This document shows positions 22,066 to 33,551 of a stretch of 64,000 bases of DNA, in pieces (positions within the stretch are counted from its first letter, which is position 1; the number at the start of each line of letters is the position of its first letter). The position numbers and the translations under genes were made by a program. The notes below the pieces were generated by a model. The model saw only the letters and a program-made list of their open reading frames with translations, made no database searches and had not been told where the DNA came from. Source of the DNA: Lycium barbarum (taxonomy: Eukaryota > Streptophyta > Magnoliopsida > Solanales > Solanaceae). The stretch spans positions 59,549,821 through 59,613,820 of the forward strand of contig NC_083346.1 in NCBI RefSeq assembly GCF_019175385.1, in the 5' to 3' direction.

Positions 22066-24995
22066 TGTCACGACCCAGCCCCGTGGGCCGCGACTGGCAC
22101 CCTACCTGGGTACCCAGACCGAATCGCACATTCATTTTCAAATCCAAACTTATTTCATAATTTTTCGAAATCATACCGAACATAATTTATATCAAAATAT
22201 GTCTTAAACGGTCGTGCCAAATCAAAATATCATATCAAATACAAACGAAGCGGCGGAGTAGACATCGCCGGCCAAAAGTGCAAACATAAGCATAAGGGCC
22301 ATTTGGGGCCATCATAACGAACAGACCGCTTTAAGACCAAAAAACAAAATCAGACAAACATACATAGGACCCTCGCCCCACATATATGACTACAGGCCTC
22401 TACAAACTCAAAACAAAGACATATGGCGAGACAGGGCCCCGCCGTACCCAAATAGTCAAGCATATCGAATATATACAAAGCAAAAAGAGTCTGTACCAAA
22501 AGTGGACTCCGGATCAAATAGGAGTACTCCGGAATAGCAAGAAGTGCAGCCTACTGCGGAGGATCACCGATAACTGCACCTGCGGGCATAAAACGCAGCC
22601 CCCAAAGAAAGGGGGTCAGTACGAAATATGTACTGAGTATGTAAAGCACGGAGTACAGAAATATGGATCAAAACCGATAGCAAATCAAATGCCAAAGTGG
22701 AGTACAAATGGGTAGGTCAAAATCTATATCGAAATCATATACGTATACATAATGCAAATGAAGTCATGCAAACGCTTAGGAACGTGGTCGCCACTCCGAC
22801 GCTGGCGCCACACACAGCATAACACCAGAAGGTTTCAAATCTCCGTACATCCCCGAACACAAGCATAATCATAGGTGAGCGTATCGCATCACGAGCCATA
22901 TCACAGCATAACTCCAAACGGAACCCGGCCCTATGGCGAAGCCTCGGGAACCGTAACACAGCATACGGCCGAATTATTATAAGGCGCACGAATCATAACC
23001 GGCTCGGGAACCGGTGGACGAAGTCATCATAAGGCACGAGCGGAGTCGTGAGCAAGCAAATGCAATCCATATTTCAAAATAGCCTTTCAAAACTTAGTAG
23101 TCTCATAAGTCATTTCATAGTACAAAATAATCGAATACTTTGTCGATACAAAGTTTCATTTCACAAAACATTTCCAAAATATTACGTATGGCTCAAAACG
23201 TAACTTAGCATATCATAATATTCAAAACATATCCCATAGCAGAACGTTTCAAAATCAAAGGGTTCATATCAAATCTTATTCCAAAGGAGAGCCTGATAGG
23301 ACAAATAGGGCGTCTCGGGGTTAGCGGGCCCACCTCGAGTCAAATTGAGGTGGCGAACATAATTCACGAACATTAATAGGCCAAAAGGTCATACATAATC
23401 ATTACCAGGTGACCCGATCACATTTCGATAGGTTTCGGACGATTGGTGGCATTCTAGCCAAAATAGAGACCTTAGGCTTCAATTGAATTGAATGAATAGT
23501 AACTTTTCTGTGAAACGGATTTCGAGGAGCAGAAATGCTCCGGAAGTTCCAATATTCACCTAGCACACTAAGACATGCCAAACGAAGAAGTGGGAAGCTT
23601 TACATACCTTACAGACGTCGTATGCTCTCCCAAAAGTCAAGTCCCGTTTCGTCTAAAATCTGCAAATGGTCAAAGTTACCAATTGAGATTCTTAGGCTTA
23701 AAAATGCCATTAACTTCATTTTTTGCCTACCGAAATTTTGGCAGCATTTCCCCTATAAATCTAACACCCCCGAGACTTAGCTCGGCTCAAAATACATCAA
23801 CAACAACAGCCCACACATCAACAACAACACAAATCATAATCAAACCACTCTAGCTTCAAAGTTCTACCTTATTACCTAAGTTGGCAACTTTTCATTCAAA
23901 CTTCCAAAACTCCAAATCTATATCCATATTATTGTATTCATTCACTCATTCAAGATTATTCAATCACATTCCAAATACATTCCAAGCCATATACGAAATT
24001 GCCCAAGATTCATTACTTTCCATAATTCTTTCAAAACATCAAAACTTACAACGAACGTTCTAACTTGCGTCATTTCATTCCGAATTCATTAATATCAACC
24101 ATAAATCATATTTAAAGTCTTTAGCATCAAAGATATACAATGATATACGCAAATATACCAAAGGTATATACTTTCCGATAACGTTCCGAAATCATTTTCC
24201 AACGCCATTTCAATTCATTAATCATTCACTTACGACATAAAGGTCACAACGACGCATTAAACAAACTAAACAAGATCAATTCACATTTATTTCTCCTTCC
24301 TAAGGGCACACGGCCACCTTGCAAAATATACACACACCCACGGCTTCATTCACACATCAAAGTTACGGGGTTCTCGTCTATTCTCAATCCTTAACACATT
24401 CATATCAATTCTATAACACAAAAGTGTAAGAATTCTCACCTTTTCTTGAAACCCCGACTTGTCGCAAACGTAGTTCTTGTGCCAAACTAATTATACCCCG
24501 TTGAAGAGGGTCTTGAGCACTTCACAACTATGTAGAAACTAAGATTTTTGGATCACAACACAAACTAGCACAATTTTTTTCTCTCTCTTTCCTATTCTCG
24601 GCCGAGAGCCCTTTTTATGTGGTGTTCTTGGATTTTTCTTTTGTTCTTGATAATTCTAAAGACTAACATGATATATATCCAATTGTAGAGGTCATGTGCT
24701 CAACACATGACATTAAAATGGGTTTGGGCCTTGGCCTTTGGCCGGCCACCCCACTACTTTGGGCCTCAATTTCTTGTGTTCTAATTCCTTGGCCCAATTC
24801 CTTAAAAGTCCGTTTTGTAATTCCCGAAACTAATTTCCGAAACTCCAAATTTACCCTCGGCCTTTCCCGATGTCTTAACATTAAAGATTCCATAACCAAA
24901 ATAGTCATATTCACCAAAATCAAAATATTTCCTTATAACACATAAATCGTAATTATTTCTCAATTTCCAATTATACGAAAACACGGGACATAACA
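22066..24995 (-). mobile_element. Solo LTR inserted in the pol of E1
   Basis: It runs from TGTCACGACCCAGCCCCG to ACGGGACATAACA and is flanked by the 5 bp duplication actgc (22061-22065 and 24996-25000). Removing it and one repeat restores a continuous RT-RNase H junction of E1. On the minus strand it begins TGTTATGTCCCGTGTTTTC and ends GGGTCGTGACA. It contains the stem-loop CCCCCAAAGAAAGGGGG (22599-22615) and CCTACCGAAATTTTGGCAGC (23728-23747). No internal region is present. Confidence 0.95.
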
Positions 24996-25328
24996 ACTGC
25001 AAACTTCTGTGGGCGTCGTAGGCCTTGGCCAAGTCTTTACAGCTTCAATTTTCTGAGTGTCGACTCGGATGCCATCATTTGAAATAATATGGCCCAAGAA
25101 TGTTACAGAATTCAACCAGAACTCACACTTTAAAAATTTTGCATACAATTCTTGGGCTCGAAGAATGCCAAGTACAATCCTCAGATGATCTGCATGTTCT
25201 GACTCTGTGCGAGAATACACCAGAATATCATCGATAAATACTATCAAAAATAGATCTAAGAGAGGCCTGAATATGTTGTTCATTAAATTCATAAATACAG
25301 CCGGAGCATTAGTCAACCCGAATGACAT
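24996..25328 (-). pseudogene. E1 reverse transcriptase, palm and thumb part
   Basis: The frame reads [20 protein letters not shown] then the catalytic motif [11 protein letters not shown] (residues 31-40, two catalytic Asp) and [20 protein letters not shown] followed by [10 protein letters not shown]. It is cut by the solo LTR at the point where relatives continue with RSFLGLAGYYRRF. It follows directly from 25332-25874 in the same frame, separated by a TGA stop in place of the Leu codon of YEFLVMSFG. Confidence 0.9.
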
Positions 25329-25331
25329 TAC

Positions 25332-26308
25332 TCAGAATTCATAGTCGCCATATCTCGTTCGGAAAGCTGTTTTGGGAATATCTGCTTCTCTAACTCTCAC
25401 TTGATGATAACTCGACCTCAAATCTATTTTAGAAAACCACTTATCACCTTGCAGCTGATCGAATAAATCATCAATCCTTGGAAGAGGATATTTGTTCTTT
25501 ATCGTCACTTTGTTCAATTGTCTGTAGTCGATACACATTCGTAAGGATCCGTCCTTCTTTCTCACGAACAAGACTGGTGCTCCCCACGGCGATGAGCTGG
25601 GCCTTATAAACCCCTTTTCAAGCAAATCTTTCAACTGTGTTTTTAGCTCTTTCAATTCTGCCGGAGCCATTCGGTACGAAGGAATAGAAATTGGCTCGGT
25701 GTCCAGTAATACATCGATAGCGAAATCAATTTCCCTTTCCGGAGGAAGACTTGGAAGTTCATCTGGAAATACGTCTGGGAATTCATTCACCACCAGAACA
25801 GATTGAAAAGATGGCGGTTCTGCTTCTGTATCATGAACTCGAACGAAATGATAAATATAGCCCTTGGCTATCATCTTCCTTGCCTTGAGTTAGGAAATAA
25901 ACCTACCCTTTGGGGATGCGGTATTCCCCTTCCATTCAAGTATGGGCTCTCCCAGAAATTGGAATCGAACCACTTTCGTCCGACAATCAACATTGGCATA
26001 GCACGAAGCCAGCCAATCCATGTCCATGATTACATCGAAATCTACCATGTCAAGCTCAATCAAATCGGCTTTGGTCTAGCGATCACATATCACAATGACA
26101 CAACTCTTATACACTTTCCTCGCTATCCCGGAATCACCAACCGGAGTGAATACCTTGAAAGGTTTAATTGGCTCGGGTTTCACCCCAATACAATCAGCAA
26201 CATATGGAGTAACATACGAGAAAGTAGAACCTGGATCGATCAAAGCATACACATCAGGGAAAATATAGTCAATATATATGTGACAACGTCCGAGGAGGAC
26301 TCAAGATC
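25332..26308 (-). pseudogene. E1 protease and N-terminal half of RT
   Basis: From about 26300 down, the minus-strand translation gives FPDVYALIDPGSTFSYVTPY, a protease-like region with DPGST at the active site, then [16 protein letters not shown] and WKGNTASPKGRF with stops nearby. The open part (25332-25874) holds [20 protein letters not shown], then [60 protein letters not shown] and [15 protein letters not shown]. These are RT motifs 1-3, with the first catalytic Asp in KIDLRS. Confidence 0.85.
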
Positions 26309-27639
26309 CTATCGCCCAGCTAAAGCATATACGCGGGGCTGAACAACACCTGAAGTAGATGCTCCCCCTCTGCCTCTGCCTCTACCTGCCGACGTCTGAG
26401 GAGTCTGTGCTGTAGGGCGTATTGAAGAAGATCCCGCTGCTGAACCTGTGGGCTGAGCCCCAGCCCTATCTCTCACCGACGGGCAATCCCTCATCATGTG
26501 CCCAGTCTGACCACAAGCATAGCAAGCATCCCTACCCCGATAATATCGTCTGGAATGTAATCTACCGCACTGGCTGCACCGCGGTACCGGAGGTCTCCTC
26601 TGACTAAAATCTCCCCTAAACTGAGAATTCGAGGCCTTCGAACTCTGGCCCTGTCCGGATCGGGAAGAACGATCAAACCCTCTGTCTAAAAATCTGGGAG
26701 GCGCACTAGTCACTGACTGTCCCGAGTGCTTAGAATACATCTGTCTCGACCCCCCCCCCCCCCTCCATACTCACTGCTTGCTCCCATAGACCTAGTACTT
26801 TTACCTTGCCTTTGGTTAATATCACGATCACTCCTCGGCAGCTGTTGTCGTTCCTCAAGATTCTGAGCATGGGCCTGTATGCAGGAAATCTCCATCCCAT
26901 CTTGCAATGAAGTTGTTAAACAATCTTTGAACAAGTGCGGCCCCAACCCGCTCACAAACCTATGTACACGATCGCCCATGTCAGCCACCATAGTCGGGGC
27001 ATACCTGGCCAGAGAATTAAATTGCAGGCTATATTCCCGAGCACTCATGCTTCCTTGCTTTAGACTCAAGAACCTGTCTGCTCTAGCTCGGCGGACCTCG
27101 GGTGGCAAATAATGGCGAATGAAAGCGTCAACAAACTTTTGCCAAATGGGAGGGGGTGCATTTTCTGTCCTTAACGCTATCCAATTGTTGTACCATAATA
27201 CCGCCATATCGCGGTGTCTATAAGAGGCCAACTCCACGGATTCGGTCTCAGAGGCATGGACAATCTTCAATGTCCTTAACATCTCATCTACGAAGCTTTA
27301 GGGATCTTCATCCGGCTTTGACCCGAAGAATTCTGGAGGATTTAAACTCATAAAATCACGGGCCTTTGTACTCGCTGCCCGATCGCTTGAACCTACGTTA
27401 TGCCGTTGTGCCTATGCGGCAACCAATTGTGTCAATAGCTGAATGGCCTCGGTCATTTGTTGACCCGAAGTTGCCGACGGAGGGATTGGAGCTGGAGCTC
27501 CTCCTTGCTCTCCGACATCGGGCGAGGCCTCATTTTGTGATTCGCCCTCCTCTACATTCATCGGAGGCTCTCTTTCTGCCCGTCTCTTTGTCGTAGTCTT
27601 ACCCTTTTGGGCGGCTATAACTTTTCCCTTTGGCGGCAT
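26309..27639 (-). pseudogene. E1 Gag, two stops and one homopolymer frameshift
   Basis: The start MPPKGKVIAAQKGK is at 27639, about 190 bp inside the PBS. The frame has stops at QLVAA(TAG)AQRHN (about 27410) and DEDP(TAA)SFVDEM (about 27300). The capsid core follows (MLRTLKIVHASETESVELAS, then YLPPEVRRARADRFLSLKQG and FVSGLGPHL). At the 14-base C run 26750-26763 the frame shifts, and the nucleocapsid part continues at 26309-26740 with a zinc knuckle CYACGQTGHMMRDC and a GRGRGRGG tail. Gag forms the virus-like particle and binds RNA. Confidence 0.9.
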
Positions 27640-27826
27640 TCTGAAATCATAACGCACTATTAGGGAGGATAAAATCTTACACATGGCTCTATCGCACGAT
27701 GTCGTAGAAGAAGAATGGTCATTTTTACTAAATGCCCGGTAGCCTCCTATTTATTGATATGGCGTGCAACACACCATAAACTAGACTCTACTAGACACAG
27801 CTCGTAGAAGCTTCCCAGGACGAACT

Positions 27827-27838
27827 GCTCTGATACCA
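27827..27838 (-). other. Primer binding site of E1
   Basis: The minus strand reads TGGTATCAGAGC, complementary to the 3' end of plant initiator methionine tRNA (before CCA addition is counted), four bases from the LTR end. This is the standard site of Tekay-type chromoviruses. Confidence 0.9.
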
Positions 27839-27842
27839 CTTC

Positions 27843-30248
27843 TGTCACGACCCAGCTAGGGGCCGTGACGGGTACCCGGGGGCTAACCACCGAGCACCAC
27901 TCGTTCTGCTACTCACCTTACCCATTTAATTCCCTTTTACCAATTCATGCTTACGACATAAGAAGATCATCTTTTCATTTGAAAAATAAAAATACTTTTA
28001 TATACATAAGCCTCTCGGCCATCAAAATAATACATACATATACATAAAAGCCTCTCGTGAGACCATCTACCCACACTGCGCATCTACAAGCCTCTACTAA
28101 CATACTATACATATAGGTGGAACAAGACTCCACCATGCCCCAAAATATACCTATACCAAGAGGATAATCATGAGCACCTCCAGACAATGGAGTGCTCGCA
28201 ATCAGCTGGCACCTACTAAGAATCTGGATCGAGCTTACCTCCCTGTCTACCTGTGGGCATGAATACAACGTCCAAAGAAGACGGACGTCAGTACGAATAT
28301 TGTACTGAGTATGAGAGACATGAACAATAATAATGCATCAAGGAAACAAGGGAGGCATCAAGTATGGGGCAACTGTACCTGACTGGGAATTACATGAAAA
28401 GTAATGCATGCTGACTTACTTTTAAGCTTATCATCATCTCATGTATTCATATCATATATATATAAACTGCCCGACCATATAGGTGTGGTGTGATAATCAG
28501 TAACATTAGCCAGCGTCCAGGCCTCTCGCGTCCGGGGTACCATCTCATGCCGCCCACTAGTGGTGTCTGCCCATGCCAACTGGCCATGGTGTATCGTATA
28601 GCTGCCCGCTTTCGCGGTGACTGCCCGGCCAACTAGGCCCGGTGTAATGCAATCATGACATGCTCATCATAGAATACTTATAATAATTATTCTTATCAAA
28701 ATATACTTGTCATCGTACATGCATAAAGACTCTAGAACAACTGCACTCTATCGAGGTGACGTAAGGTCGTGAACCCTCGATTTCATTATGAACATATATG
28801 AACATTCTGCCTCACCTTGAAGGATTAGTATATAAGGTGAGTGTATACAAGGAACAACATCATTTACTTTATAGGAACGTCATATTATATCTTTTGACTC
28901 ATATAGCTATTCATGATCTTAGGCTCTTGGCTTTCTAGGTTATAGGAGAATCATGGAAAGGAAGAAGAATCATATCACGGGATTCATGCCATAGAAAGGA
29001 AGGAATAGCCTCACATACCTTTGTCGTTTAGCTAAGCCATCATTCACTTGCTCTCCTTTAATGTCACGTCGCTACCTTCACGAAAGAACTCGTATTGACG
29101 TTAGTTAATCGACTACGGGAATGCGTCACTATTTCTAGAGAAAATTGGGCAGCACTTCCTTCATTCATACTACTTTTCTCATGGTCTATATCAACTCCCA
29201 AAAATTTACAACAACACTTCACAATATCGTCTCAACAATCGTTATTCATATACTTTGAGCAAAATCTACCATTTTTTCTCTATTTTCTCCACATTTATGG
29301 TTGTAGTTCGTTATCGCGTTTTCTCATATATAATGATTATTTCCTGGTATAAACATCATTTACAACATATTCATAATCATGTCACATCAACGTTTATGGT
29401 TCCATTCAACTACTATTCAATTATGACACTATTCTCCCATTTAAGACCCATTTTCCATGTCTTTCTACAATTCAAGCATCTTAGCTTTCCAATATCTTAA
29501 ACAACATGCTAAAGTCATAAAATTTACCTTAGATGGTTGTGGAACAAGCCTATAATAGAGTTCTTACTCCTTCCTCAAAACCCTATTTTTCCTTCCTTGG
29601 AATTTCTTGGTTTGGATGAACTTCACTTGAGTTTCACACACTTTGTTTCATGGATTTGGTATTGTTGATCTTGATCTCCCTTTGATTCTCTTAAATTTTG
29701 TGGATGAAATGTTTGGATAAGTTCTAGAGCGTTCTTGAAGATTGTAGATGAAGTATGAATGAAAATGAATGAGAAAGTCACTTATAATAATCACAAAATC
29801 TAATTTTTAATGAACAGTCGTCGGGGTGTACAGTGGTCGTAAACCACAGTTTACGGACCGTATACTAGTTTACGGGCTGTATAACGTGGTTGTATTTATG
29901 CATATCAAAATCAGAAAGGTTTGCTGAAGGTCATGCTGGTTTACGACCACAGTTTACGGGCCGTATTTCAGTTTACTGTCCGTAAACTGGGTCGTATTTT
30001 ACCATTTAAACTTTGGACAGAAAGTTGAAATTTTTGGAACGTTGGAGGACGATGGCAGTATACGGTCCGTAAATCACTTTACGGGCCGTATTCTGTTTTA
30101 CAACCACTGGCTGAATTGAAATTCTACAACTTTCTTATTTCCAAAAAATTCATGAATCGTCATTCCCTACTTAGTAAAACGTCGCACACTCATTCCCTTC
30201 GTTGGTCTATTCACTGCACATGTACGGGGACTTTTCCGAGGTGTAACA
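27843..30248 (-). mobile_element. 5' LTR of E1
   Basis: It runs from TGTCACGACCCAGCTAGG to TTTTCCGAGGTGTAACA. It contains the block AGGTGACGTAAGGTCGTGAACC (28754-28775), present in several LTRs here, and near its outer end a cluster of TACGG-N-CCGTA palindromes (29840-30090). The base after it begins aactt, expected as a target duplication. The surrounding sequence resumes as a plus-strand LTR of another element. Confidence 0.9.
29840..30090. repeat. Cluster of TACGGNCCGTA palindromes
   Basis: At least five full or near copies of a short palindrome occur: TTTACGGACCGTATA, TTTACGGGCTGTATA, TTTACGGGCCGTATT, TACGGTCCGTAAA and again TTTACGGGCCGTATT. They lie 100-400 bp inside the LTR start. A similar cluster occurs in the unrelated LTR at 52643-54058. 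Confidence 0.75.
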
Positions 30249-32252
30249 AACTTCCCATAATTTTCTATAAATTTCCATAATCCTCCATAATCCTTCCTAA
30301 CCTTCCATAATCTTCCAAAACCTTTCCATATCATCAAGAGACATCAAAACCTCAAGGAAAATTTATGGAAGATAATTGTTCTTGTTTCTTTTCAAGGTGG
30401 TGATGAACTTAGTCTTGGAAAGGGGTGAATAAAGTGAAGTTCTTCCACTATAAGGTATGTTTTTCCTACTATTATTTACATGATTGAGATGATGTAAAGG
30501 TTTAGCAATTTTTAGAAAATAAAGAATCATAGGAGAAAAGTCATAAAGATGTGAATTGAAGTTGATGGCCATGAGGTGAGTTTGAAAGAGAATTTTGGAT
30601 TAATTTGAGATTAAATTGAATATATTTCTTTGATTATGGTATTATGGATGTTGTAACGGTTGGTTTGAAAATTGGAGAAACGTCGTGTGGGATGTTTTAT
30701 GGAATATATTGGTATTGATATTATTGTTGATATTGTTGGTTTTGTTTTGGAGTTGTTTTGGTAGTTGGAGGAGGTAACGAATACAAGGGAGATGCTGCCC
30801 GAATTTCGGCAGATTCTAAATAGATTTCATTTGAATGCTTCAGACAAGTGTATGATATTGATCCTAATGATAATATGGATGGTTTATGTGTAGAGTTAGG
30901 AGCTTGGAAGAATAAACGTTGAACGACTAAGGCGACCGAAACGTATGTTAAGGCTAGTCCCTTTCTTTCAAAAGGCATGATTCCTATGCTGTGATTCCAT
31001 ATTTGTTTTCATAACCTTCTTACTTCCAAAAGTTAGAAGTTCATGATTCTTAAAAGCTTCTTATGATACTAAAGATGATATGTTTTCTACGATGAACATG
31101 ATGATGATGATGATTTTAATTCTAGAAATTCCAAAGCTTATGATTTTAATGCTAAGATGAGATTACTGAGCTTATTTTAAGATTTTATTGATTCCACTCA
31201 TTGTTGTTGATCTCACCTTATAATCATTGTTCCTTCAAGGTGAGGTAAAGCGATGATAATTGTTTCATATTATAAATCGGAGGCTACCGACCTTACGTCA
31301 CTCCGATAAAGTGATAACTTTTACTTGGGCTCTCATGTATGCTACTTATCTTATATATGTATATGATATATATATTTATATGTATATATTGGGTAAGAGG
31401 AAAGGTGAGGCGTTATATACGAATAGCCACCTGATCAGCTGGATATCGTCCCGGACGCGGGATGCCCGGACGCGGTATATATGGTTAAATGGATCGGGCC
31501 ATTCGTTCCTCGATACTATTATGAATATAATATATAGATGGATCGGGCCGTTCGTTCCGCGGCAAAATGATATGCTTGTGAATCGGGCTGCACATTCCGC
31601 AGTAATTCTATTTTATATATACGTATATGAGAAATGTTTTTATGAAAGGAAAGCTAAGCATGCATGGTATTTTCCTTAAGAGGCAATCATATGTATAGGT
31701 TATTTCCTTACCTCATGTTATGCTCTATATTCCTGATTATGTTATTTTTCATGTTCGGTATCTCTTACTATGTTACTATTCATCCCTTACATACTCAGTT
31801 CACAATTCGTACTGATGTCCCTTCTTGTGGACGCTACGCTCATGCCCGCAGGTAGAGAGGTAGATGGATCTGATCCATAGGAGCTTCAACAGCGGAATCT
31901 CAGGATCGCTCCACTTACTTCAGAGCTGCAGTCTATTGATATCAGTCTTCATTGTCACTTCTAATCTTTGTAGAGGCTCGTAGACATGTATGTACAGTTA
32001 GACGTATCATAACCTTACCGGTTCATATCGTTGTGTAACATTTTAGTAACCTTGACGGCGGGTAATGATGGGCATTATTATCGAAGATTATACAGAGATG
32101 TGCTGTTATATTGCGATATATGTCTTTACAAATTATGATATCCATGAGCTATCTTTATGGTCCACCAGGAAATGATTATAAGATGTATGTTTAGAGGTGC
32201 TCGTCGTGTTAGCTCCTGGTGCCCGTCATGGCCCTCTAGTTGGGTCGTGACA
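30249..32252 (+). mobile_element. Right part of a plus-strand gypsy LTR (C)
   Basis: This ends GTTGGGTCGTGACA at 32252 and carries LTR landmarks in plus orientation: the palindrome GCCCGAATTTCGGC (30797-30810), GTATGTTAAGGCTAGTCCC (30944-30962), CCGACCTTACGTCACTCCGAT (31287-31307), imperfect repeats GATCGGGC..TTCCGC (31492-31600) and TACTGATGTCCC-TTCTTGTGGACG (31810-31835). Its beginning is lost because E1 landed inside it. The following 5 bases are agcag. It is related to family F. Confidence 0.8.
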
Positions 32253-33551
32253 AGCAGACCAACCACACTGAGCAGCCCATTCTATTTCTTATGGCCGATT
32301 AATAGATTCGGGCTGCGAGAGGACAGGTAGATCTAGATGAGCTCTAGTAGAATGTCCCTCTTGCACCGTACACTGTTCAGTTCCTTGGTCTTAGGGAACC
32401 TCTAAATCTACCACCTGATGAGGATGTCAAATCAGTCACTGGAGATGATCCGAATGCCGACACCTATCATGGTGTTAACTACAAGCCTTAGGGCACAGGG
32501 AGTTTTCTACATCCTTATTCTTTTTGTTATTTTGCATTGTGGATAATGCTTAGCTTAAATGTGAGGTGCAGTCATGTATTTGTTGTTTTGTTTTTTCGTT
32601 TTTTCATTGCCCTTTGGCTTTGTTTTGATTTGTTTCTTTAAAATATAGTAAATATAAAAAAAAATGAAAAAATGGCTTTCCCAGATGACATATTGAATTA
32701 AAGAATAGATTGAAATAGATAACTCTCTTGATGGAAAAGGCCTAACTCTAATGTCATGGAAATTCTCATCATTTTGGTTATGCCTTGACTTTGTGAATGC
32801 CTTGATTATGATACCTAGGACCAGTTGTTGACTCGTGTGATAAATGTTTTATATGTTTAACTGATATGATCAGAAAGTCAGGATGGATACAATTTTAAGT
32901 GAGTTATGTGCCATGCGTGTGTGAAAACTTGATTGTGATTTTCATGTATTCATATAGAAGTCTAGAACTTTCCTGGTGTGTGTACAAAGCAAAATAAAGT
33001 TTGTTGAGTCTAGGAAGGGATATAGGCGATTCTTTGATTAGCCATATTTGGAACATCCTCTTTACCTACATCTATGTTGATATCCTTACTTATCACGGTT
33101 AAGCCTTTAGCGTAATTTTTTACAACCACAGTTTTAGCTTATTCCCTTTGTTCTAATTGGCGAAAAATTTGATCCATACTTCAAGAAATATAGGGTGCAC
33201 TTGTTGAAGAAAGAAATAATATATGTTGCTAGTAGGGAGCAAAAACAAAGGAAAAGGAAAAAAAAATTGAGTGCTCCTTGCTAGTTATGCATAAATATGT
33301 GCTTAATGAGATAGAGGAATTAAATGGAAGGAACGGTTTGGATGTGGAGAATAAAAAACATAAGTGGTGAGTTAAAGAAATGCGCTCAAATAGGAAGAGG
33401 TGAGGTATTAAAGTGCTTAGGGAGGATAGTCACTATTTTACCAAATATTTTCTACCCGTCCTTTATCCTACATTATAACCCTCGAAGTCCTACTTGATCT
33501 TAGGCTCGATATATTTATATTAGTAGAGTATTACACTAAGGGCAAGACTAC
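32253..33551 (+). other. 3' untranslated region of a plus-strand Athila-like element, first piece
   Basis: The sequence is AT-rich and noncoding, with runs such as TATAAAAAAAAATGAAAAAATGG. It lies in line with 43611-43748 and 46685-46906, which lead to a polypurine tract and an Athila-type LTR start at 46907. A degraded coding trace at 32253-32490 could be the end of pol; I could not assign it. Confidence 0.45.

Larger units (their letters stand above)
19573..30248 (-). mobile_element. Tekay/Del-like chromovirus E1, gag-pol nearly complete but inactivated
   Basis: The minus-strand order is 5' LTR (27843-30248), PBS, gag, protease, RT, RNase H, integrase, chromodomain remnant, PPT and a 179 bp stub of the 3' LTR (19573-19751). 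A solo LTR (22066-24995) splits the RT/RNase H junction. The 3' LTR stub differs from the 5' LTR at three of 179 positions by eye, which suggests a fairly young insertion, yet the frame has several stops and frameshifts. The right flank aactt has no visible partner because the left end is deleted. Confidence 0.9.

Noticed and set aside
25803..26342. A 179-residue plus-strand frame over the E1 protease region
   Set aside because: It is the antisense shadow of the minus-strand protease, whose motifs are recognisable; the plus-strand product has none.
27827..27838. TGGTATCAGAGC matches as part of a tRNA gene
   Set aside because: Only the 12-base primer site is present, directly beside an LTR end. 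There is no tRNA body or anticodon arm. The same applies at 58066-58077.
31260..31679. A 139-residue plus-strand frame in LTR C
   Set aside because: It runs through TATATA repeats and the GATCGGGC repeat units of the LTR. The frame is not kept in the related LTRs at 57190 or 62975.
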